From Hybos culiciformis (taxonomy: Eukaryota > Arthropoda > Insecta > Diptera > Hybotidae): 64,000 nt of DNA. The position numbers and the translations under genes are program-made. The notes under the pieces are model-generated. The model was not told where the DNA came from. It searched no databases and was given only the letters and a program-made list of their open reading frames with translations. Numbering within the stretch: the stretch's first letter is position 1; each line of letters opens with the position of its first letter. Shown one piece after another: positions 34,303 to 47,818 of the stretch. The DNA is taken from NCBI GenBank assembly GCA_964007475.1, contig OZ023273.1, positions 31,859,287 to 31,923,286 of the forward strand, given 5' to 3'.

Positions 34303-35311
34303 ATGTGACCATGGGCGCCGCCAGGTTTTTTATAAGGTGGTGCATGTGAAAATTATTATTTTGATTTTACCAAATCTTTGACATATTGCGGGTTCATCAC
34401 TAAGTTACAATTTCCAACAACCTTAACTTAAATTACATTTTGATTTTAGGAATAATCAGTTGCAAAACAATATTTTGAATTCATGACAAAATTCATCTCA
34501 GTATGCTGATGCTATGCTCAGAACTTTTTAAGATTATTTCTCACCAGGGCTGCCAGATGGAATAAATGAAATTTCCTCAAATTTTTAAGAAATTTTCCCA
34601 AAACAGACACTTTTTTAAAAAAAATTCTGAAATTATTTTTTTTATATTTTTGTGTACTAAAATTTTTTTTTTTGCTCTAAATTAGAAAAAAAAATTTGTT
34701 AACGTTTTTACTCACTGCAGTTTTTCCCCAAAAACAGCTTATTTTTGCAAGATTTCCTCAAATTTTTAATGTGTTCAGAATTTATGCGGTACTTTTATGT
34801 TGTAAATCAAAAAGTATATACTTTCAACAATGGATTTTGAGTTCAACGTTCGTAGAACAATATCGTAATGATATCAATTTCTTAAAATGATTAGGGTAAA
34901 AAAAATTAACGAGTCTGAATTTTTAAATATTGTTGACTGCCAACGTTAGCACAATATTTCTTAATTTCTTCAAATTTTCCTCAGAAAAAAATATTTTCCT
35001 CATATTTTTCCCCACGTTTTTTTTACTTTCTTTTTCTCCCGGAATTAAAAATTTCCTCAGTTTGGGGAAAAAATTCCCCAATCTGGCAGCCCTGTCTCTC
35101 TCTTTCATTAATTTGTAGACATAGACACATCAAATTTAATTATTATGCGTTTCATATAAAAATTCTGAATAAAAAAAAATTATGTTGTTTTAATTTTGAA
35201 TCCTTTTGTTAAAATTAACAAATTTATCAAAATTTTAATAACATTTTTATCAAACAAAGGTGATGCAGTTGCACCACCTTGCATCATACTGCCGGTGCCC
35301 ATGTATGTGAC
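34303..35311. mobile_element. DNA element with GGGCGCCGCCAGG / TGCCGGTGCCC ends, hosting a nested element
   Basis: atgtgaccatgggcgccgcc plus aaggtggtgca at the left is matched inverted by tgcaccacctt plus ctgccggtgcccatgtatgt at the right. The interior contains the younger CAGGGCTGCCAG element at 34545-35094. Apart from nested sequence it is non-coding. Confidence 0.6.
34545..35094. mobile_element. hAT-like MITE with CAGGGCTGCCAGAT ends (nested)
   Basis: CAGGGCTGCCAGATGG at the left and cccaatctggcagccctg at the right are terminal inverted repeats of hAT type (CAGGG...). Flanking 8-mers TTTCTCAC and TCTCTCTC agree at 6 of 8 positions, a worn target duplication. Interior words tttcctcaaattttt recur in both orientations. 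No transposase. Confidence 0.6.
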
Positions 35312-36188
35312 CTTGTTTTGTTTGGCTTGCATATGTCACATCGAAATAGTTAATAATAATTATATATTCAAGTTCTCAAAATATTAATATTATTCTCATA
35401 TTTTTTAATGAAAAAGAATTTTATAAAAAAGAAATAAAATTAATACCATTAAGCAGTGGTGAGATTCAAAACATTTTAATAACTGGTTCGCATCCCCTAA
35501 CAGAAATAAACAATAAATAAATTTTTTCCAGGGTAGAAACTGATTTTCATGTTTTCTCCTCCATACAAACTTATCTATTTTTATGTTGATATTTGCAAAT
35601 GTTGTAATTTCAAAGCAGGCTTGATTGATATACGTATATTACTTTGTAAAAGCATACTTTTACTCTTATTAAGATCTTTCTACAGTATTCATATAACACA
35701 GGTAAACAAAAAGGAGGATTTTTCGATAAATAAGTAAAATTTTGGTCAAATTTTTCAGTACTTCTTTTATATTTTTTGTTTACGCTAAATAATAAATTCT
35801 CGCGAACCTTAAAAATCCCACCACTGCCTTTCAGTAAAATACTTATACATGTATATAAATTAGACGGACTTTTCCATTTAACAATACATAAATTCAAATT
35901 TGTAAAATTTTGTATTTAAATCTTCTGTATTGTTTGAATTGAAATTCAACATTTCTGATTTAGTAATAGCAGATTTTTTTTCTTTTCTTTTTTTTAAAAT
36001 CCATTCTTTCAAAAATAAAAATCTAATAATTTTAATAATGTATAAGATATTTTGATTTCCCTTTAAATATTTTCACATTCTTAACTTTTCCTTTTCACAC
36101 ATCAGTTAATTTTTGTTATAAAATAAATTTACTTTATTATTATTGTAAAAAGCAAATAAAAAAAAAATGTGGGATATACATATTTATA

Positions 36189-36739
36189 AAGGGTGTTTTT
36201 TTTAGAGGTATAGAACTTTAAGTTGGCAACACTTTTTTAACTGGCGGCAATTTTGTCAGCTGTCAAGTGATTTATCTTCAGTTTGGTTTGGCATTTCAAC
36301 AAGACGGCGCAACATGTCACACAGCTCGTGCCACAATTGATTTATTGAAGGAAACGTTTGGTAACCGCATAATTTCACGTTTCGGACCCGTGAGTTGGCC
36401 TCCAAGATCGTGCGATTTAACGCCGCTAGACTATTTTCTGTGGGAATATGTGAAGTCTCTAGTCTACACCGATAAGCCCGAAACTATCGACCACTTGGAG
36501 GAAAACATTCGCCGCGTTATTGCCGATATACGGCCACAAATGTTGGAAAATGTCATTGAAAATTGGACCCCCACATTAGAGTGCGTCCGAGCCAGCCGTG
36601 GCGGTTATATGCCAGAAGTCATATTTAAATTATAATGCCAGAAGATTATCTTTCGAATAAAGTAAATTTCATGTCAATTTAAAAAATCATCTTTGTTTTA
36701 TTCCATTTCAAAGTTCTATACCCCTAAAAAAACACCCTT
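36189..36739 (+). mobile_element. Internally deleted mariner element (DD41D type)
   Basis: Terminal inverted repeats AAGGGTGTTTTTTTTAGAGG / cccctaaaaaaacaccctt extend through tatagaactttaa / aaagttctata. The flanks are TA (36187-36188, 36740-36741). Only the 3' end of the transposase gene remains, so the copy is non-autonomous but may be mobilised in trans by a full-length relative. Confidence 0.85.
36267..36635 (+). pseudogene. Mariner transposase C-terminal fragment (DD41D)
   Basis: The frame contains FQQDGATCHTARATIDLLKE, then WPPRSCDLTPLDYFLW and ends GGYMPEVIFKL. The Asp in QQDGA and the Asp in PLDYFLW are the second and third catalytic residues of a DDE/D transposase. I count 41 residues between them, the spacing of the DD41D mariner group. 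The first catalytic Asp, the DNA-binding N-terminus and the true start codon are gone, removed by internal deletion; the visible Met is not a native start. The remaining 110 or so residues have no stop, which suggests a fairly young deletion copy. Confidence 0.85.
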
Positions 36740-36741
36740 TA

Positions 36742-39700
36742 TTAAGTAAGAAAAAAAAAAATAAAAAACGTTTTATATCAATTATTTATGCACAGGAATA
36801 AGAAGAATACTTGGAAGTTCATTTTACATATATGTACCTTTAATATTAAGAGATTATCCAACATATATTATATCATTAACTTTCTAAGGAAATATTTGTT
36901 TTGTACTTAATAATATATTCCTTTGTACCAGAGAATAATAGTAAAAAATAAATGTAAATGTATAATCTCTTACATTCAATGAACGAACACGTATTGTACA
37001 TAAAATCACTAATTAAGTGTTTTATAATAGTATGTACATTGTACATATAGTGTTTATTGGATTATTTGAATTATTAGGGTAATGATATTTTAACACAACA
37101 TATGGAGATAACCTGTTGTTGCGATTTTTATTGATTGCATTACTGATAACCGATTGTGTATAGGAACATTATACGAACATTAATAATCGTTATATATGTG
37201 TATACCTATAATTAAAAGGATTATATTTTAATTTTAAGGCAATAAGAAACCTGATTTACATTGCTTATTATATGCAGTTAATTTTTTCAGCATAGTTAAA
37301 TCTACATACATATATGTAGGTAATATATTATTATGTGTTTTATTTATATTTCTCTCGAATTATTGATTAACATTTTTCCAGTTTATTGGCATATTTTTCT
37401 TTGAATTTAATTTTTACAATAAAATGAATTTTTCATTGAAATTAAGTATTGAATTCGGATTCTATTAATTATCTCATTTTTCAATTCTCGTTCAATCCAA
37501 AATTATTATATCTGGACTCCTGGGATCTCGAGTGAGGGCCTTTCGACATCCAGTCTTCTAAATAGGCAATCGGGTCCAACACTACAACATTTGATCGGTT
37601 CCAAATTGAAAATTTTAGCTAAATCCATCCTTATAGGAGAAAGTTGAAGAAAAGTGTAATGCAAGAGCAGTAAAAATGATAAAACGTCTAAAATTAATTT
37701 TTAGAATCAAGCTAATGAACACAAAATTTTATAATTACTGTTGTAACGTAAATTTTTGCTTACTTATGATAAATGGTTTGTAAACGACATTTGGAAGTTT
37801 TAAACTACTTGAATATAATAATAATAATAATAATAATGTAATAATATTAATAACAAGAATAATAATAATAATAATAACAGTAACCTATAGTTTAGTAAGT
37901 TAAGTTAGTTAATAAATATAACATTTTATTGTGCCCATATGTGTTTTATCCCTAAATTAAAAATAAACATAAAGCCAGTTATTCCAACAAACAATAACAT
38001 TGGACTATTATAAAATTTTAAATTATACCTCAGGTGCAGTATCATCGGCAATTTCTTGCATACTTTATTAAACAAATATCGTCATTAAATTTTTATGTAT
38101 GAATCTATATGTAAATGCATAAGTATGATATAATAGTTAATTCTGTTAAAGAAAAAATAAAATAACAAATATATTCTGATAAAGAAAAACAATAATAATA
38201 TAATCATAATAATAACAAATGTATAAAGAGCTTCAATCTTTCAACGTTTTATTAAAACCTCTTGGAAAAAACTTTTTTTTAATTATCATAATTTTTTTTT
38301 TATATTGTTTAAAAGTTTTAACAGAAAATACCTAAGTTATTGTAGTAACATAAAAAATGCAATTAATTTCCGACAAAAAATAAAAAAATAATAATAAAAA
38401 ACTTTTTAATTTAATATTGACAGTTAAATTATCCCATTAAATTAGATTTTGTTAAATCTTTAAAAAATTGGGTCAAAAAATTAATTGGAAAAAAATATAT
38501 ACTTATATATACATAAAAATAAAAATGATATATACAAATTTATTTGTAAAAGAAATCAATATTAAGGCAACAAGAAAAATAAATATTAAAAAAAATAAAT
38601 TCTCTTTATTTAAGGAGGACCAAAAATTCATTAAGAAAAATAAAAAGGATGAGGTTATTATTTGCGTGATAATAAATATATTTAAATAAATAAAAAAAAT
38701 TAATAATATGTTTTTCTCAATACAATAGATCCGTAAGAAGATAGCTTAACATGTGTTAAGTTAAAGCAGAATATTAAATTCTTCAATGATGACGGTTCCT
38801 AAAATTATGTATATTAAATACAAAAATATAAAGAGTCATAAAATTTAAATTTGAAGTTTTATTATACTTTCTGAATTTTTTTTGTATATTTTGGACATAC
38901 TTACTGCTACGCATTAAAAGAAAATCTTTTTTGACATTTTTAAATGTAAAGTTTATTTGTGAAATTAAAAAAATTGACTTTAACTTGATTTCATAGTTTG
39001 GTTTTTTTGTATAGAATGGATAGAGCCTTTTTATTTTTCAATATAATCAATAACTCGTAAATATTTTTTCAATACCTAATTTAAAAATTAAATTAAAAAA
39101 CAATAATAAGTACAGGTATATTGTATTTTTCATATTTATATCTTGGCAATATAAAATTTTAATGTTGAATACAAACTTTTGATTCCATATTAAATCACAT
39201 TAAAAAATTATTTCTTTTATAAAAAAATATTTTATGTAAAATATTGCAAATAAATAAAAGTAAAAAATGGAACACAATATACATAGTCTCTTACATATTA
39301 TATGATTCTTCCTTCGAGTCTACATTTCTCATGTATTTATTGTCACACATCTCCGCTAATACTTTGTGATTGTTTCTTATTTCACTATAAGAATTCTCGA
39401 CCCGAAATATCTATATGATTAAATTCTAGTGTAAAAAAAATGAAGAATTCAGTTCAGTCACAACGAATTTTTCCGTTCCGTAAAGATAACTAATATTTGA
39501 TAACACGTCTGAACTCCGAAAAATAATTAATCCAACTTTATGTTTATGTTTTATTTGAGATCTTGCGAACTTTATTGTTAATTATAATAATTAATACTTA
39601 GTTATTATAAATAATAATTTCATATAATAATTATAATTGTTATAAGTTTTTACATTAATTTATTGAATTTTTAATTTTTTTGACAATAATAAAAATTGTT

Positions 39701-42700
39701 AATTTTAGTTAATAAATTATTATTCTTATTTTTTGCATTTCTATTTCATTCCACAAACTTAATGTGAATTCCACATATACATAGTTTTTAATTAAAGTTA
39801 TTTTAACTTTTACCTACCTTACCTACATAATAAACTAAATAAATAAATAAATTTTTCAAAAATTTCACTTATTCAGTTGTGTTTCTTGTATAGCATACGA
39901 AACAGATGGTATTAATCGTAGCCTGAATACGAAATAAGCAGAGAATATCCACTCTGTCAGAATTCATAACTTTTATGCAAATAATTTATGTGCAATTAAT
40001 ATTTTTGCAAATTGCCAATCAATAAAATTTTCAATGAAGAAAGCTTGAATTATTTCTTTTTTATTAAATATTTTTTAGCAAAAAAATTAATTAATTTCCT
40101 AACGACAAGATTAATTATCATTTAATTGGTTTTTGTTGATGAATAATTTTCGCCTTCAATAATATTGTGAGAGAAAAAGTAAAAATTATCTTTGACATCA
40201 TAACATCATAACATGCAACGAGTATAGGCTTAAATATTATTCTCGCACTAGACTGTACAGAAAAAAGGTCGATGGAGAAGGTATAAATATACCTTAAAAA
40301 TTATAAATAAAATTGCGTTATTTTCTGGCAATATCTCAAAATCCTGAATTATAGCTGAAAAAAATATATAGCAAATGAATGGAACCAAAAGTTGTTTCTT
40401 AAAAATTATAGTTCTTACTTATATATATCAAATCTATTAAAAAGGAAAAATGCCAGATATGTTTCTTGCTGTGGAAAATTGATAATTTTACTAAACTCAT
40501 ATCAATGAATTGACTTTGTAACAATACAGAAATAATAGTTACTACTGCTATCTGTTTTTCGGTCGAAATAAAATTTACTGTTTACTTTGTTTTTATGTAT
40601 TTCAAATGTAAATAAATAAAGAAAACAAATGTACAAAGATAATTTTCTAATTTGCTCCACGCTTTCATTTAAAGAATATTCTATTTGTATAGTTAAGAGG
40701 TAAAAACAGAAATGAAAATGAACTAAATCTTGATTCCTATGATTTGAAAAAAATATTATCTAGTACCAAGTAATGCATACTTTTAATTTTCCTTCATTAA
40801 AATAACATTCAATAAAGAGAATTTTATTTGAATTTAATTTTAAAAAGAAAATTCAGTTGAAAAAAAATCTAAGATAAATATTAAACATAATGCACTTAAA
40901 AAAAGTAAGTTTTTATAACAATGTTGATGATGCAAATCATAAATAAACGCATTAAATTACTCAGCCAACTAAGCCTAACATATTTTTGTTCATTTGGTTA
41001 ATAAAATTAAATTGACATATAAATATAGACAATCCATTTAGTAAGCTGATAAATTCTTTTGGCGGGATTAAAAAGTTTCTGAAAGCTAAAGAGATAGAGA
41101 ATCTTTCTAATAATAAAAGAAAAATCATAAAAAGAACAAAATATATTTTAATATATAGTAGATGAGGATTATCTTATTAACTTTTACCATTTTAACAAAA
41201 AGTAAAATAATCGAAATTTTATATAATATCTTAATGTTAAAAAGAAGGAGAACATAAATAGTTGCCTTTATTTAATATTTTTAGGTTTTAGAAAGTAATT
41301 ATTTTAAGTTTTTAAGAATATACGTGATTTTTTTATTTTTATTTTAAAAACAAAAAGCTTTTAAAAATATTTATATCGCTGCTGGTCATATATATCTTAT
41401 TATATTGAAATTTTTTTTTGTTCAATCATTGATTTTTCATTAGAATTTTTTTGATGGAAATAATAATATATACTTTCTTAGTGTCAGAGATAATAAAATA
41501 AACAAAAATTTTATTCGTCGGAAAATTGAAAACACTCCCCAAATTTTATTTTATATTTTTCATTTTCTATAAATTTGAAAATCCTATATTTAAAAAAAAA
41601 TAAATAAATTTAAATATTTCTAAATTCAATTGAATAATAACAAAAATAAATAAATAGAGTATAAATAAATTTAATTAAATTATGGTTTTGTGTTTATTTA
41701 TTAAAGTGCTTTTTATTTGTTAAATTTATAAGGATATCGTTTGATAGAATTTTTATATAATAAATATAAAAAGACTGTAGAAAAAACAACAAATAATGAT
41801 AATTTTAAGTTTATTTTTGGTATTTTGTAATACTTATAATACGGTATATATATACATATATATAAAAATATAAATATAATGATTAATGAATAATTTATAA
41901 GTGTAACTCATAAAAATCTTTACTTTCGTTTCTATTTTTGCTTTGAAGGACATCCGAATAATTTGAATTTGAATTCCACAACTATTCGGTTTTTTTTTAA
42001 ATTTAAAGATTTTTAATGGCTTTAAAGATTGATACATTTATATGAAATAGTAAAATATATTATTAAAATTGCATCTGTTCTAAATAATTTCCACTTTATT
42101 TTTACATATGGTTTCAGATTTTAATGTGTTGTTAAATGTCATTCAGATATTTTGTCTTACATTTACGAAGAAAAAAAAATATGCTTAAAAATCAATAGTT
42201 TACTATAGATTTGAGAGAAAAACAATGTTGCGATTACAATAATTTTCTTTTTCTTATTGAGACAAATTTTATTATTGACAATTTTTGAAATTTATACTTT
42301 TATAGAGAAACAAAAATAAAAACAATTTTTTGTATTCCAAATACTTTTTTTTTATTACAATTTTAAATTGAAATGAAAAAAGAATTTCGATATTCGGTTA
42401 CTTTTAAATTGAATTTATTAAAAAAAAAAAAAAACTAATGTAAATATTATTTTAATTTTATAAAAAGGTGGCTATATTATACAATACTATACTATATATA
42501 TATTTTGTTTTTTAAATTAGTCATCACAATGTAAAGTTTATCTATTAAAAAGCTTTAAATGCGTATAAATTAGCTTAGAAAATCGAATTAAAAGAAAATT
42601 TAAAATAAATATTTATATTTCGGTATACCTAGTTTTAGTTTCTTCAAAATTCAACTAGAAATTATTTTTGAGCTTAAATTGTATTCGCGAATAAATTTTG

Positions 42701-44801
42701 GATTAATGGCTCAGAATTTTTATTTTATTTTCATTTCAACCCAAAAATTGTGAATTTCTCATTATGTCAGTGAAAAAAAAAAAAAAAATCCTTTGAAATT
42801 AATTTTTCGTAGATTTCAAACACCAAAGTTTAAGTAGAACGTGTAAGATTTTTTTTTAACATTATTTGTTTATATTTTTAAATTTGAGAAAAAAAGATAC
42901 AAAATAAAATTCATTGAGAAAATAGGTCAGAAACATTGAAAAATGTAATTAAAGTTAATTTACGACAGTCAGTGGCAAACAAAAAAGAAAGAGGAAAATT
43001 GTGTCATATAATTTCATAATTTTTATTTTTCAACCTTGCATAATTTATTTATTTTTATTTTTATTTTTTTTTATAGCGGAAAATGACACAAAGGAAACAA
43101 AAATTATTTCATGCTCACACATATTAATTTTTTTGAGTTTTAAAAAGATACAAAAAAAATTGGTTCAAAATATTTCTGGTTTGTTCGTAAATTTATGTTT
43201 TTATTTTATTTTTATTTTTATTTTTCAATTTCAACCAAAGACAGAATATTGCTTTACACACTATACCATATCGCCAAAGCAAATTGTAATGCAATCATAA
43301 CGTTATTGTTACGTGATTTATGTGAAAAATATGAGATTTTTTTTTTTTATGGAAATCAAAGCTTTTGTTATTTGATTAAATTAAAAATTACCATATCATA
43401 AATAAAGTCTTTTAAATTTTATTATAAAAATTTTATGATAACCTATTAGTGCTGAGAAAATTATCATCTCAATTTTTATCAGAAAATAAAATATACTGAA
43501 AATCAAAATAGCGTTCAATGTGATGATTGTGCGAAAAATTATCAGTATTATTGTTTTATTAAAAAAGACACCCAAACAGAGAGAATATTCTAGGTTGACT
43601 GTGATCCTACTGATAATGAAGCGCCCATGAAAAAATATTTTCGTAAAAAATAACAAAGTAAGTATTTTTGAACTACCGCATAAAGGTGGATTATCTGAAA
43701 TTTCTGTGTGATATGACTTCAGCTACAAGTACGGTAATTTTTTTTCCAGGTGAAGCTTCAAATATTATAATTTCGGATGTGACTTCAGTCATAACTCCGA
43801 CTACAACTCAAGCTATATGAAGATCTGGTACGAATTTTTTTTTGAGAAATTTTATTCGCAAAAGTCGATTTATACAATTTTCATGTTATATTTTGAAACA
43901 ATTTTTCATTCAAAACCCCCGGATTGTTCATGTTCATGCTTTGAAATTAAAATAGTAAAAACATTTTTAGAATCTTTAGATAAAGTGCTAAAAATGTCTT
44001 GAAAACTTTTTTTACTTAATATATGATTTGATTTGAAACCTCAATTTGTTTGTTTTCATATTTTAGTATATTTATACTAAGTTCTTTATAATTTCGTTTT
44101 CAGTAAGAAATAGATGAAGTGAAGTTTATAAGTTATTTACGAAGTTAAATTGATATTACGACTTACTTGGGGGTTAGACGTGACTAAAAACTAGTTATAA
44201 CTAAAATGTTTTTGGAATGTATGTGTGATAATTGTATAAAAAAAATAATCTTGAAATAGTTTTAACTAAAAAAATTTCTAAATCCCCAGCTAGCACTGAA
44301 TGCATTTGGAATCAATTCAAAATACATTGAACGTGATACTTGAATGCATTACTATACATTACTATTTTCAAAGAAGTTTTGATTACGATGTCCGCCTGTA
44401 GAATATATCTCCCCTTAAAAATGGTTACGGCAAATGCATCACAAAATACATTTCGAAAAGGTATTGAGAACGTATTTAAGAAATGTATTTCTGAATACAT
44501 TTAAATAATGTGTTTTGAATCTGTTTTGGAAATATATTGATAAAGCATTTAAGGAATGAGTTTAGTTTTGAAAATATATTCGTAATGGATTTTCGGAATA
44601 TATTACAAATTCATTTAGAAAAATAGAAAAAATTTCGTTTTTATTTTAAAATATTTATTTTACATATTTTATAAAGATTTTATATATAGATTTAAACAAA
44701 ATGAAGAAGTTAAAAAATTAGTTCTCACAAAACGAATAACGAAAAGTTCACATGTAACAAAAACAATAGAAATGAAAAAATGGAAGATTAAAACTAATAG
44801 T
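36742..44801. other. Long gene-free AT-rich region
   Basis: About 8 kb without recognisable coding exons. An (AAT)n stretch lies at 37816-37880 and a slightly GC-richer 100 bp at about 37500-37600 (tggactcctgggatctcgag). Degenerate aatgcattt/aatacattt words are seen at 44295-44600. Open frames are short, full of Phe, Ile, Lys and Asn, and lack conserved motifs. Confidence 0.55.
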
Positions 44802-45008
44802 AGAGATATGGTCGACGTAATTAACGCGCGTACACGCGCATGTACGCACGTAAAAAACTGGTTTATTTCACCTGTTATGTTCAACGCCGTTCACTTGCGA
44901 AAAACAAAAGAGAAAAATGTCATTATTGTCATTTAACGAAAAATATATATAAAAATAAATTCAAATTTTCAATATTTTTAGGAATTTGAAATAAATATTA
45001 TTTTTAAA

Positions 45009-45839
45009 CTAGCTGTACCTTCACACACGTTGTTGTGGAACACACGTTTTAAGTGAAATTTTTGTTGCCAGATTGATGAACAATTATAGGAGCTAGTTAT
45101 TTTATAAATTTGGGAAAATATCTAAGAAGAATTAATATTTATCATTTCTACTTATACAACACTTAAATTGTATGAAATCGAATGATATTCTTCCCTTAAA
45201 CAGGTTTCCAAACCAAACCAAACCAAATTTTGTGTTTTTATCCATTTCCTCTTTTTATGAATCAAATTTGAATGAAATTAGAAGAACTTTGGCAGTCCTC
45301 CCGTTTCTGGGTAGGGTGCCATTCAAATTTTAAAATAGCCCCGAGACAAAGAGACGGTGTAATTTCGAAACATCAGTTTAGTGGTTTAGTTTTTAATATT
45401 TTTTAGTAATTAGTAATAAAGAAATTGATTTCTATATATTCGAAGAGACCCCCTAAACAGAGGGGGCCAAACATTTTGTTACGAAATTCGTGTGTTTAAT
45501 CATTTTTATGTACCAAATTTAAATGAAATCGCACAAACTTTTGAAATCCTCCCCTAGGGTAGGAGGTCAACAAATTTTTTGTTACGGAATTTGTGTGTAA
45601 TCACTTCCTCTTTTTACGCACCAAATTTGAATGAAATCGGACGAACTTTTGAAGTCCGCCCCGGGGGAGGTCCCTGGGTAGGAGACCAATAGCCTATAAC
45701 GACCCCCGACCTTACACAAAGACATGCTGTAAGTTTGAAAACGATCGGTTGAGCGGTTTAGGAGCCTATTCGGAACATATAAAACAGACAAACATACAAA
45801 CATACAACTTCGGTTTTATATATATAGATAGATACATAT

Positions 45840-45885
<46 letters not shown>
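45009..45885 (+). mobile_element. CTAGCTGTACC interspersed repeat, short copy ending in a GATA microsatellite
   Basis: Head ctagctgtaccttcacacac, two to three internal units with gttacgaaattcgtgtg and ccaaatttgaatgaaatcgg, and tail acttcggttttatatatata running straight into tagatagatagata. Compared with 17136-18448 it has fewer tandem units. It is inserted inside the AGAGATATGG element. Confidence 0.65.
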
Positions 45886-45886
<1 letters not shown>

Positions 45887-45888
45887 TA
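45826..45888 (+). repeat. (GATA)n microsatellite
   Basis: About twelve uninterrupted gata units follow the tail of the CTAGCTGTACC repeat, likely grown from its 3' end. Confidence 0.9.
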
Positions 45889-45971
45889 TTTTTTTTTAAT
45901 TAATTTAACTATATTTCCAAAATTCAAATTAATCCACTTTTTTATTTTATTTTTTTTTTTTTAGGTTCAAT

Positions 45972-47818
45972 CATAAAGGAAGTATAATATAGAGTAACTA
46001 TGTCAAACAACTTTTTAAAATAACGTTTTTATTTTTTTTCCTATTTTTTCAGACCCCCAAAACATATGTATAAGCAAAAAAGCTTTTCTATTTTCTCTAA
46101 TACTCATTAATTTTTTTTCTATTTTGAGGATGTTTAGTTTTATTACAACAAAGTTCTAAAAATTCGAATGTAGTTGTGCGAAAAATCATAACAAATGAAT
46201 AAATGAAAAAATATGTGTCTAAATTATGTATTGTTATGGTGTGCTAATATCAATTTATAACATCTATGATTTTTTTTTTTAAAACTAGCATCTTCGTCTT
46301 TATTGAAATTTATAAAATCCTTATCATAAGTTATTTCAAATCAATAAATATATATATTGCAATTTAATTTTTACATTAATAAAGAGATAATATGTCATAA
46401 TATTTTATCTCCTTTGGATAAAATATTCTTAAACGATAGTGGGAGACATTGTTTTATTTTTATCGTGAATTTACGTTTAATTAGTTCATTCTTTAAAATA
46501 AATGTATATATTAAAATATTTTGCATGAACTTTGCTTTAACTATTTAAATTTTGAAATATAAGGACATTAAAAAAATTATATCGGAATATTTTATTATTA
46601 TTGGAAATTTATCAATTTGGATACGGAATTAAAATAAGTATAAATAATTTGAATAAAATAAAGTAAATATTTATTCATTTATTTTATTTATTAATAAGTA
46701 GGTAAACGCACTTTTTTGAATGCGCGACCTTCACTTAAATAATTTAGTAATTCATGAAGTTAGAGCTCCATAAAAAGTAGTCGGCTAAACAAGTTATCTT
46801 CTATCGACCCCAATCATAAAAAAATAAATAAAAATAAAAAAAAACTAATGATGTCCTTGAATTGAAATCAGAACAATTTTTATATCACAAAAATTATGAC
46901 AATGATTTGGAAATATTTTATTTGATCTGTTTGAAATTACCAGATTTCGTATAAAAATGTTTGATAACTATTTTGCTCAACATTTTTATAAAAAAAAGAA
47001 TTTTAACAAACTGTATGCAATGCTGTTTGTACGCAATAAAATTATCAAAAAAATATGATTTCTGGTTCACCGAAACAGACGAATGTTATGAACATAGATT
47101 TAAATTTTTGGAGTTGTTATTAACACTTTTAATAATAAAAGGCTCAAAATTTTTAAAAGGGATATTATTACAAAGTTAAAGTATACTTTGAATACAAAAT
47201 AAAAAACAAAAAAAACATTATTCCAATGATATAAAATAATGTGAACATCGTCGGTCTCATGCAAAAATCACGGAACTGCAAAAACATAGTTTTGAGAAAA
47301 TTGGATTTAAATTTCTTTTTTTTAGTACGTTTTGATATTTTCGGGAAAATAGAAATAGTCATTGCGTATATATAATTTATGACAGCTTTCAACTTCTAAC
47401 TTTGAACATATTAAAATTTTAGTTTTTTATGATTTTTCTACAATATTAGGTCAAAACTGCCAAAATTACAGTTTCGTGATTTATGCACGAGACCGACGAT
47501 ATGTAAATTAAACATGTAATAAAATGAATTTATTAATGCTTTCAAAAATAATTTTTTTATTTACATTTATCTAACCCAATTTTTTTTTTTATATAGAACA
47601 AATACTAGTAAACATTAAAATACAATTATAATAAAGGAAATATTTTGTTTATTTTTAAAAGCTTTATAAAAAAAATATTTTAAAAGCTATAAAGCTCTCT
47701 CGTTATAGCGTTATATTCTAAAAAAAATAAAAGCTTGGGGGTCTGATCTAATTTTGTTCAACTTTTTTTATTCGAATTTTTTGTATGGGACTAGTTCCTC
47801 TATTTATACTTCCTTTAT
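45972..47818. mobile_element. 1.85-kb DNA element with 8-bp target duplication GGTTCAAT
   Basis: Terminal inverted repeats CATAAAGGAAGTATAATATA / tatttatacttcctttat and duplicated GGTTCAAT (45964-45971, 47819-47826) mark a DNA transposon with the 8-bp duplication typical of hAT elements. The uninterrupted sequence is seen in the sister element at about 13614. It contains short open frames (for example 46961-47179) without recognisable transposase motifs, and a nested MITE at 47245-47504. Confidence 0.75.
47245..47504. mobile_element. MITE with ATCGTCGGTCTC ends (nested)
   Basis: acatcgtcggtctcatgcaa with atcacggaactg at the left, and cagtttcgtgatt with gcacgagaccgacgatatgt at the right, form inverted ends of about 34 bp around a 190-bp AT-rich interior. 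It lies inside the 45972-47818 element. Confidence 0.7.

Noticed and set aside
43001..43300. Hydrophobic 99-codon frame suggesting a membrane protein
   Set aside because: The hydrophobicity arises from T-rich low-complexity DNA (ttttattttt repeats); no conserved feature.
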